DNA from: Bacteroidales bacterium H10
Lineage (GTDB): Bacteria > Bacteroidota > Bacteroidia > Bacteroidales > Muribaculaceae
Length of the DNA: 6,366 bases
NCBI GenBank assembly: GCA_001701295.1
Contig: DAAV01000147.1
Location: 500 to 6,865, forward strand
Direction: 5' to 3'
Positions 1-5,187 of the stretch are shown one piece after another (the first letter of the stretch is position 1; every line of letters starts with the position of its first letter). The notes below the pieces were generated by a model. It saw only the letters and a program-made list of their open reading frames with translations. It did not search any database and was not told where the DNA came from. The translations under genes were made by a program, and so were the position numbers.

Positions 1-91
1 CATGAATCAATACCGCTTCACTCTCAACAATTACCATTCAATCTCCCATGCCGAGATCGAATTGGACGGTATTACCGTGATTGCCGAGTGA
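1..91 (+). pseudogene. Truncated 5' copy of the module 2 ATPase gene
   Basis: This is a remnant of the start of the ATPase gene found at 2316. Positions 1-86 align without gaps to 2315-2400, with two differences: position 28 (C for T, silent in Asn9) and position 48 (A for G, giving His16 for Arg16). The reading frame opens at the ATG at 2, runs 29 codons and stops at TGA 89-91. Similarity ends at position 86, within the codon for Gly29, the first residue of the P-loop, so the product would hold only the first beta strands of the ATPase fold and could not bind ATP. The left end of the copy lies at or beyond the window edge, so its promoter may also be duplicated. It may be inert or may serve as a short leader ORF 24 bp upstream of the next gene. 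The duplication is directly visible; its cause is not. Confidence 0.9.
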
Positions 92-115
92 AGTACAGAT
101 AAAAATCAAATCTAA

Positions 116-1408
116 ATGCCTCACATCTGCATATCAAATATCGGTCCGTTAAAAAACATTGACATAGACCTCAACAAAATCAATGTGTTCATCGGCCCAC
201 AAGGCTCGGGCAAAAGCACCATAGCCAAAATAGTAAGCTTCTGCCAGTGGCTTGAAAAAGACTGCGTGAAACGACAGATGACGAGTCATATAGACCAGTC
301 ATTTATGCAAAAGCAGCTGATTGATTATCACAATATGGAGGGATATCTGTCAGAATCCTCCGGATTCAGATATACCGGAAGCGCACTCTCCATAAAACTT
401 GATAATGGCTCATTGACTGTAGATACTCTGGAAGACTTCGGCACGTTTCCTCTTTCCAAGAACTCTTATATTCCAGCCGAAAGAAATATTATCTCCGTGC
501 CGGGAATATTCTCGACCAAAATGCCTGCAAATTATATACTTGATTTTATCGATGAATGGCAGTCGGTCAGAGATAAATATCAGGGAGACATTGAAGTCGA
601 AATCCTTGATCTCAATCAGACATACAGATATGATCCCGCCGGCAAGCGCGATCTGATCACAGACAAATCTACAGGTAACTCTTTCCAACTCTCTCAGGTA
701 GCAAGCGGACTGCAGTCTGTCACACCATTGTGCGTGATGACTGATTATCTTACGGACTGGATCTACTCCCACGACGAAGACCGGTCGGCCGAACAGCGAA
801 GAGAAATACGTGAGGCCGTCATTGCTCGTTTCATGGCACAGAGAACCGGGAAAAATCATCTTCTTGAACTCGCCAAGGATAACGCGGACATCAAAAACGC
901 TGTAAACATAATTGCCGACACATTGCAATTAGGAATGGAATCAGGCACATTCGATAAAATTTCAGAAGATGTGGAACAATACCGGGAGCTGATGGAAACA
1001 TTCTCACACGCTACATTTTCCAACATCGTAATCGAAGAACCGGAACTCAACCTCTTTCCTACCACACAGGTCAGGTTGCTTTATTATCTTCTTTCTCGCA
1101 TCAACCACACTCGCGACAATCTTCTCATAACAACACACAGTCCTTACATACTGTATGCCCTCAACAACTGTATGCTTGCGTCGCTGGCGGCTGAAGCTGA
1201 TGGGGAGACTGTAAAAAGCATCGTCGATATATCACAGTCATCATGGATAGAGCCTAAGAAAGTCTCTGTATGGGAACTTGCCGACGGCACCATCCGCAAC
1301 GGGACTACAATTCAGGATGAACGCGGCCTTATACGTGACAATTACTTTGACCGCATCATGAAGAATGTTATGGTGGATTTCCGCAATCTGCTCAATTTTA
1401 TCGACTGA
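116..1408 (+). CDS. ABC/AAA-type (OLD/SMC-like) ATPase, module 1
   Basis: This is a predicted cytosolic ATPase of 430 aa with a split ABC-type nucleotide-binding domain. Visible motifs, in order: Walker A GPQGSGKST at residues 27-35; YIPAERN at 118-124, a strand often seen in AAA_15/AAA_21-type proteins; a degenerate ABC signature around ASGLQS (196-201); Walker B IVIEEPELNLFP (304-315), with two consecutive acidic residues; and an H-loop ITTHSPY (338-344, His341). The region from about 210 to 300 is charged and probably helical, as in the insertions of OLD- or SMC-like proteins. The ATG follows an in-frame TAA (113-115) immediately, so no longer start is possible. The stop lies 3 bp before the next gene, so the two are almost certainly co-transcribed. 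Such ATPases usually sense a trigger and control a partner effector. The defence role is inferred; the ATPase assignment is solid. I do not recognise the exact subfamily. Confidence 0.9.
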   Translation: MPHICISNIGPLKNIDIDLNKINVFIGPQGSGKSTIAKIVSFCQWLEKDCVKRQMTSHIDQSFMQKQLIDYHNMEGYLSESSGFRYTGSALSIKLDNGSLTVDTLEDFGTFPLSKNSYIPAERNIISVPGIFSTKMPANYILDFIDEWQSVRDKYQGDIEVEILDLNQTYRYDPAGKRDLITDKSTGNSFQLSQVASGLQSVTPLCVMTDYLTDWIYSHDEDRSAEQRREIREAVIARFMAQRTGKNHLLELAKDNADIKNAVNIIADTLQLGMESGTFDKISEDVEQYRELMETFSHATFSNIVIEEPELNLFPTTQVRLLYYLLSRINHTRDNLLITTHSPYILYALNNCMLASLAAEADGETVKSIVDISQSSWIEPKKVSVWELADGTIRNGTTIQDERGLIRDNYFDRIMKNVMVDFRNLLNFID

Positions 1409-1411
1409 TAT

Positions 1412-1990
1412 ATGGCTGTGCCGGAAGAATATTTCAAAGGTTCGATCCACTTTTCAGGAGACTGTTATGTTGCGGACTATACTGACAGAACCGACAGCAA
1501 GCGCGGCGTAGAAATGTCAGAAAGTCCGTTTGACGACATTGACTCGTTTCATCTCAAACACAACAAGAACTGTCATTTAGAATATATAGGGGTCAATTTT
1601 GAACATTATCCACATTTTATCAAGGGAATACAGAATTGTGAATGTATGTTTCACGCCCTTTCTGATGTCAATAAGCCATGGACGTTGTTTCTTGAGATGA
1701 AATATTGCGATTATGACAATATCGAAGGGTATGCATTCAAGGCATACAGCCAGATGAAAGATACACTTGACAGACTCTCATCTCTTGATCTAATTGACCC
1801 GAATAAACGGAGATTATATTTCGTCGATTCTATCCCGGAACATGAGGCAACAGAACCGTTCGGGGCATTTACTTTAAGCCAGAATGACACATTGAAGACC
1901 TATGAGGAAAGCGGCATCAAGCTTTTGGGTAACAATACAATGCTGATAGCTACCCCCTCATATCTCTTTGAACAGAAAGCTGCTATCTGA
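1412..1990 (+). CDS. Unrecognised partner protein of module 1, possible PD-(D/E)XK-like nuclease
   Basis: I do not recognise this 192-aa protein by family. It starts 3 bp after the ATPase stop, so it is probably translated from the same message and works with it. No signal peptide or membrane segment is visible. The central part could be a restriction-endonuclease-like core: Cys76-Glu77 at the start of a hydrophobic stretch, then the strand LFLEMKY (92-98) with Glu95 and Lys97 as an E-x-K pair, then an amphipathic segment with Gln114 (YSQMKD), then a strand RRLYFV (133-138). The order acidic residue, ExK, helix with Gln fits PD-(D/E)XK enzymes. The sequence around YDNI (101-104) resembles the partner protein of module 2. 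The N-terminal 60 residues and the C-terminal strand MLIATPSYLF (177-186) are uncharacterised. The nuclease call is an inference from motif order. A structural adaptor is an alternative. Confidence 0.8.
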   Translation: MAVPEEYFKGSIHFSGDCYVADYTDRTDSKRGVEMSESPFDDIDSFHLKHNKNCHLEYIGVNFEHYPHFIKGIQNCECMFHALSDVNKPWTLFLEMKYCDYDNIEGYAFKAYSQMKDTLDRLSSLDLIDPNKRRLYFVDSIPEHEATEPFGAFTLSQNDTLKTYEESGIKLLGNNTMLIATPSYLFEQKAAI

Positions 1991-2059
1991 CGTCTATCGG
2001 CCATTAAACCCATAAACATCGATATTCTTACAATAAAGAAATCATACAAAAGAAACGGA

Positions 2060-2174
2060 AGTGTTATCAACATGATAACGAGTGTTATCTCAATCTATTC
2101 GTAGCTCAAAAGTTCCTGTATAACATTATCAACACTGTCATAACACTTATAAAGCCGCAAAGCGACAAGTGTTA
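2060..2174. promoter_or_regulatory. Cluster of AGTGTTATC / ATAACACT sites, possible operator array
   Basis: AGTGTTATC occurs at 2060-2068 and again at 2081-2089, exactly 21 bp apart. Its partial complement ATAACACT lies at 2140-2147. AAGTGTTA at 2167-2174 is the exact complement of TAACACTT at 2141-2148. The first copy sits in a perfect hairpin, GTTATCA-ACA-TGATAAC (2063-2079), and TTATCAACA recurs at 2064-2072 and 2126-2134. A 21-bp spacing is two helical turns, which suits a DNA-binding protein reading one face. The cluster lies upstream of module 2 and could control its expression. The repeats are directly visible; the regulatory role is inferred. Confidence 0.5.
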
Positions 2175-2186
2175 AAATATCCCTCT

Positions 2187-2250
2187 GCGTCCCCTTTGCG
2201 CTCTCTGCGCCTCAGCGTGAGACAAACCAACCCTGCTTCGCAGGCCACGT
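2187..2250 (+). repeat. Partial copy of the GC-rich GCGTGAGAC repeat with inner hairpin
   Basis: A run of short C-rich, GCG-punctuated blocks ends in GCGTGAGAC (2215-2223) and is followed by the small hairpin CCTGC-TTC-GCAGG (2232-2244). The same order occurs in the two units before the GxxExxY gene. The 3' arm of those units (CACGCAAAGG) is missing here, so this is a partial or decayed copy. It sits directly upstream of the module 2 ATPase. Confidence 0.75.
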
Positions 2251-2288
2251 CCCTCCGCGTGAACCCGACAACAAATCATCCGTCCCGC

Positions 2289-2298
2289 CGTTATAACG
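2289..2298. promoter_or_regulatory. Perfect palindrome CGTTATAACG before the module 2 ATPase start
   Basis: This 10-bp perfect palindrome ends 17 bp before the ATG at 2316. It carries the same GTTAT/ATAAC halves as the site cluster at 2060-2174, so it may be an operator for the same regulator, or overlap the promoter. A 10-bp palindrome alone can occur by chance; its position and shared half-site are the reason to list it. Confidence 0.35.
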
Positions 2299-2315
2299 AT
2301 ATAGCCTGACCATTC

Positions 2316-3635
2316 ATGAATCAATACCGCTTCACTCTCAATAATTACCATTCAATCTCCCGTGCCGAGATCGAATTGGACGGTATTACCGTGATTGCCG
2401 GATGCAACGGTTGCGGCAAATCCACCATCGCCCGATGGCTCTACGCTCTGATCAACTATTCCAACGAGTTCAACTCCTTGGTAGACAGAAAACTTACACA
2501 GTCATTCAACCAGCAGATCAACCGCATGAGGCGAATTCTCGGCAATCTCGATTCCGAAAATTCGCAGAAAGCCTCGCGGTTAAGACCTATTTCAGAATCC
2601 GTATTGAAAAAAGGCATTGATTCTATTTTCACAGATAACTCAACGGAATATTCAAGACTTCTCAGTGCGTTCGAAGACAAGGTTGAACAGTTCAGACCGC
2701 TCCTCATAGATGACCTTGAACTTCATCTGCATAATCCGGATTATATAGACTGGCTCAAGAAAACCTTGGGGCAGGAAGATTCGAATGTCAACGGTTTTAT
2801 AGATGATTATTGCGATCTTGTTATCAAAAATGCAGTCGCACTGTCGGGAAAATCCGAGAAAGCGAAACAGGATCGCATTCTGTCTCTGTTGTTCGACTTC
2901 ATCAAGGAAGAAATGGATCTTTCCGGGAATCTTCCTGAAGAAATCGGTCTCAATGAAAACGGACGAGATCTCGTTTCCAAAGACAGATTCCTTGTCCCGC
3001 TTGAACTCCACAATGCCGTATACGTCGACACACCCATGGCTTTGTCAAACTATTTCTCATGGGACAACAATATCTGGGAAAAGCTTAAGGATGCCATGGC
3101 TAATCCGCGCCAGCCAATGCCCGAGTCGGCGCGCAAACTCGCCCTGCGTATCAAAAAAATCATAGGCGGTGATATTGTGGTCGATACTGATGAAATCAGT
3201 CCCGAACTACGCTATCGCCGGAAAGAGGACAATCTCTACATACCCGTCTATGAGGCGGCAACCGGCCTCAAGACTTTCGCATATATGCTGCGGCTTATAG
3301 AAAACGGATATCTTACCGAAAACTCTATTCTGATAATCGATGAACCAGAGGCACATCTGCATCCGCAGTGGATTGTCGAATTCGCACGTGTTCTTGTACT
3401 CCTCAACAAGGAAGTCGGCTGCAAGGTGATGCTTGCAAGTCACAATCCGGACATGATCGCCGCCATACGCTCCATATCTTCAGCTCAAGGCACACTTGCC
3501 GCCACGCGCTTCTATCAGGCGGAAAAAGATCCTGATTCCTTACGTTACACATATAAGAATCTCGGATCGGACATCGAAGATATATTCCGCTCTTTCAACA
3601 TCGCGCTCGAACGTATAAAGGATTATGGCGACTGA
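2316..3635 (+). CDS. ABC/AAA-type (OLD/SMC-like) ATPase, module 2
   Basis: This is a predicted cytosolic ATPase of 439 aa with the same overall plan as the module 1 ATPase, though the two differ strongly outside the motifs. Visible motifs: Walker A GCNGCGKST (29-37), with two cysteines; a long charged, probably helical insertion from about 45 to 220; the strand YVDTPMALS (236-244), in the place of YIPAER in the other ATPase; a degenerate signature EAATGLKTF (313-321); Walker B ILIIDEPEAHLHP (338-350); and an H-loop VMLASHNPD (371-379, His376). The ATG is secure because an in-frame TGA lies at 2307-2309 and the 5' copy at 2 has the same start. The last 11 bases overlap the next gene, which indicates translational coupling. 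Its 5' 85 bases are duplicated at the left edge of the window. A role in sensing and effector control is inferred from the class and context. Confidence 0.92.
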   Translation: MNQYRFTLNNYHSISRAEIELDGITVIAGCNGCGKSTIARWLYALINYSNEFNSLVDRKLTQSFNQQINRMRRILGNLDSENSQKASRLRPISESVLKKGIDSIFTDNSTEYSRLLSAFEDKVEQFRPLLIDDLELHLHNPDYIDWLKKTLGQEDSNVNGFIDDYCDLVIKNAVALSGKSEKAKQDRILSLLFDFIKEEMDLSGNLPEEIGLNENGRDLVSKDRFLVPLELHNAVYVDTPMALSNYFSWDNNIWEKLKDAMANPRQPMPESARKLALRIKKIIGGDIVVDTDEISPELRYRRKEDNLYIPVYEAATGLKTFAYMLRLIENGYLTENSILIIDEPEAHLHPQWIVEFARVLVLLNKEVGCKVMLASHNPDMIAAIRSISSAQGTLAATRFYQAEKDPDSLRYTYKNLGSDIEDIFRSFNIALERIKDYGD

Positions 3636-4443
3636 CGGTACGCTACGGCATTATCCTGAAATAATATTAAATCATTCACTTGCAAGAAAAGGTTTTGCGA
3701 GTGATTTATGTATTCTCTCCGAACGGGACTGTCCCAGAAAAGGATATTTCGCCTCGACTGAAATTCCGGCTCTCGATATGGATGCCTATGAACGCTCACG
3801 CCCCGGCGACAATGATAAAACCTGCGATGCCGTAATCGGAGTCTGCGACAGACACAACAACCGCATATCCCGCACAAGGCTTATGCTTGCCGAATTGCGT
3901 ATGAACTACGACAATATAAGCAACCTGAGCACTACGGAACTTATCGGTAAAGAAAAGCATACCCGTGATCTGTTGATAGATGCAGGTGACTGTTGTGTGA
4001 TAGACATGCATTTTTGTCTTGTTTTTAAACCGGCTCGCGAGTCCGAAGCCCGGAGCCGGGTGTCAAGATTGAAAACCGAGAATTCCGGCATAGATCATTG
4101 GGAAGCATTTTCTCCTGACTCTTTCTGTAATTTTATCGGGTATGGCGTCAAGGATCCTTATGAGCCGGATCAACATACGTCCGATATCGTCAGGCGCTTG
4201 GCTGAGGCTGTGATATCATCAGATATCAGAAAGATTGAAACCGAATGGAATCGGGCCAGACAACATCTTACATCATGCAGCCAGCGTTACGAATTGGAAG
4301 CTTGCAGATATATGGCGGAAAATATTAAAAATGCCCTTGACAATTTCAAGTCCGACAACTTAAAAGATGATGAATTGCTGGAACTCGAAATTCTTCAGGA
4401 AGACATAATCGCCGCCATCCGCCGCCACCTCCCCGCAGATTAG
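3625..4443 (+). CDS. Unrecognised partner protein of module 2, possible diverged PD-(D/E)XK-like nuclease
   Basis: I do not recognise this 272-aa protein by family. Its ATG lies inside the 3' end of the ATPase gene (11-bp overlap), the tightest coupling in the window, so the two products probably form a complex. No signal peptide or membrane segment is visible. A possible nuclease-like core runs from Cys67-Asp68 (TCDAVIGV) to the strand RLMLAELRMNY (85-95, with Glu90 and Arg92), then YDNI (95-98), a helix with many charged residues (106-117) and a strand CVIDMHFCLVF (124-134). This order matches the module 1 partner, where the pair is E-x-K rather than E-x-R. The arginine in place of lysine could mean altered or lost catalysis. 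The C-terminal half (about 183-268) is charged and probably helical and has no counterpart in the shorter partner. Function is inferred only. Confidence 0.82.
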   Translation: MATDGTLRHYPEIILNHSLARKGFASDLCILSERDCPRKGYFASTEIPALDMDAYERSRPGDNDKTCDAVIGVCDRHNNRISRTRLMLAELRMNYDNISNLSTTELIGKEKHTRDLLIDAGDCCVIDMHFCLVFKPARESEARSRVSRLKTENSGIDHWEAFSPDSFCNFIGYGVKDPYEPDQHTSDIVRRLAEAVISSDIRKIETEWNRARQHLTSCSQRYELEACRYMAENIKNALDNFKSDNLKDDELLELEILQEDIIAAIRRHLPAD

Positions 4444-4449
4444 TCTGAA

Positions 4450-4470
4450 CAGCGTTTCTCCGAGACGCTG
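4450..4470 (+). terminator. Hairpin after module 2, possible transcription terminator
   Basis: Seven bases after the stop of the module 2 partner gene lies an inverted repeat with a 9-bp stem (4450-4458 against 4462-4470, one T-G wobble) and a 3-base loop. The outer stem is CAGCGT / ACGCTG. No T-run follows on the + strand; the next bases are A-rich. It is therefore not a classical intrinsic terminator, but it may mark the 3' end of the module 2 message or protect it from exonucleases. Confidence 0.45.
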
Positions 4471-4499
4471 AAAACAAAATAACCTCAGCGCCCTCCGCC

Positions 4500-4578
4500 C
4501 CTTTGCGTGAGACTCACCAGGCCTACTTCGCAGGCAAATCCTCTCGCCAAGACGCCAAGCACGCAAAGGCTCCGCAAA
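4500..4578. repeat. Structured GC-rich repeat, unit 1
   Basis: This unit has perfect 10-bp outer arms, CCTTTGCGTG (4500-4509) and CACGCAAAGG (4560-4569), around an inner hairpin GCCTAC-TTC-GCAGGC (4521-4535, one mismatch). Its 3' part (4540-4578) is identical over 39 bases to 4665-4703 in unit 2. Repeats of this style are typical around GxxExxY genes in my recollection. The nested-palindrome layout resembles REP/BIME elements. Confidence 0.8.
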
Positions 4579-4599
4579 AAACTCTATAAAAATCTCTCC

Positions 4600-4703
4600 G
4601 CGCCCCCTCTGCGTTCTCTGCGCCTTCGCGTGAGACCCACCAAGCCTGCCTCGCAGGCAGCCACCCTCTCGCCAAGACGCCAAGCACGCAAAGGCTCCGC
4701 AAA
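4600..4703. repeat. Structured GC-rich repeat, unit 2
   Basis: This is the second full unit, offset by 123-125 bp from unit 1. It starts with a C-rich lead (4600-4622), then the outer arms CCTTCGCGTG (4623-4632) and CACGCAAAGG (4685-4694) with one mismatch. The inner hairpin GCCTGC-CTC-GCAGGC (4644-4658) is perfect here. The A-to-G change that repairs the unit 1 stem, with the loop free to vary, suggests the hairpin is kept by selection. The unit ends 13 bp before the GxxExxY start codon. Confidence 0.8.
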
Positions 4704-4716
4704 GAAATATCAATAT

Positions 4717-5103
4717 ATGAATCACAAGGATTTAAATGAACTCGGCAGTGAAATTATAGGTGCCGCAATCGAAGTTCATAAGATTCTCGGCCCCGGTCTA
4801 TTAGAACATTCTTATCAAGCAGCCTTAAGCCGAGAATTAAAAATCCGAGGACTTGATGCAAAAACGGAAGTTGAGATTCCTTTTATATATAAAGGGATTA
4901 AACTTGACACTGCTTATAGAGCCGATATAATCGTAGAAAACGAGATAATTATCGAATTAAAAGCTACAGAGACAGATAATCCTGTTTTCTACAAACAACT
5001 TCTCACATATCTACGTATTGCGGATAAGAAATTGGGATTTGTCATAAATTTCAATCGTCAAACAATTAAAGAAGGACTTAAACGCATCGTCAATAATTTT
5101 TAA
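4717..5103 (+). CDS. GxxExxY family protein (PD-(D/E)XK superfamily)
   Basis: This 128-aa protein belongs to the GxxExxY family, placed in the PD-(D/E)XK nuclease superfamily. The family motif is seen as GLLEHSY (Gly27, Glu30, Tyr33). The nuclease-like core is complete: Asp70 in the strand YRADIIV, then Glu80 and Lys82 in IIIELKAT, followed by Gln94 in a helix. Length and motif order match the family. I chose the ATG at 4717. The frame stays open back to a GTG at 4507, but those 70 codons translate the GC-rich repeats and are rich in Arg, Pro and Ser, which is not a plausible domain. The gene is AT-richer than the repeats on either side and could have moved together with them. The biological role of the family is not established to my knowledge; a link to nucleic-acid cleavage is inferred from the core. 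Confidence 0.93.
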   Translation: MNHKDLNELGSEIIGAAIEVHKILGPGLLEHSYQAALSRELKIRGLDAKTEVEIPFIYKGIKLDTAYRADIIVENEIIIELKATETDNPVFYKQLLTYLRIADKKLGFVINFNRQTIKEGLKRIVNNF

Positions 5104-5125
5104 TTTCTCCCTAAAAATATCTCAT

Positions 5126-5163
5126 CGCGCGCCCTCCGCGCTCTCCGCGCCTCCGCGTGAGAC
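5126..5163 (+). repeat. Partial GC-rich GCGTGAGAC repeat after the GxxExxY gene
   Basis: This is a run of C-rich blocks separated by GCG, ending in CCGCGTGAGAC, the same 5' arm as at 2187-2223 and 4600-4636. The inner hairpin and the 3' arm are absent. It closes the GxxExxY gene off from the glycosyltransferase, whose ATG lies 24 bp downstream. Confidence 0.75.
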
Positions 5164-5187
5164 GCCGCCAACAAAAAATTTATTCCA

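Larger units (their letters stand above)
1991..2315. other. Non-coding interval between the two modules
   Basis: I see no gene in these 325 bases. The first 70 bases are AT-rich with no clear terminator after the module 1 stop. Positions 2060-2174 hold a cluster of GTTAT/ATAAC-type sites, listed separately. Positions 2187-2250 hold a GC-rich repeat with a small hairpin, also found near the GxxExxY gene. A perfect palindrome sits 17 bp before the ATG of the module 2 ATPase. The interval is long enough to carry its own promoter for module 2. I could not place a convincing Bacteroidota -33/-7 promoter (TTTG / TAnnTTTG) in it. Confidence 0.7.

Noticed and set aside
410..928. Minus-strand open frame of 172 codons inside the module 1 ATPase
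   Set aside because: It lies wholly antisense to a gene with clear Walker motifs, and its translation is Cys/Phe/Ile-rich with no recognisable domain.
2141..2174. Inverted repeat TAACACTT / AAGTGTTA as an intrinsic terminator for module 1
   Set aside because: The stem is only 8 bp and AT-rich with an 18-base loop and no T-run after it. It fits better as part of the GTTAT/ATAAC site cluster.
2060..2174. Iteron-type replication origin
   Set aside because: No replication initiator gene or partition gene is present, and the neighbouring genes look chromosomal. A regulatory cluster is the simpler reading.
1..2315. Transposon or integron carrying module 1
   Set aside because: No transposase, integrase, terminal inverted repeats or short target-site duplication was seen within the window. 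The flanking repeat is gene sequence, so no element type is called.
2652..3011. Antisense and alternative-frame open frames inside the module 2 ATPase
   Set aside because: Several overlapping frames lie over a well-supported ATPase gene; their translations show no motifs and they have no independent start context.
4540..4703. Two 39-base identical repeats considered as a CRISPR array
   Set aside because: There are only two copies, the interval between them is mostly related repeat sequence rather than unique spacers, and no cas gene is present.
4360..4725. Minus-strand open frame of 121 codons across the repeat region
   Set aside because: It translates the complement of the GC-rich repeats (SHAKAQRTQR-like peptides, repeated) and the end of the module 2 partner gene. 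This is a common false ORF type in repeats of this style; there is no domain and no sensible start.
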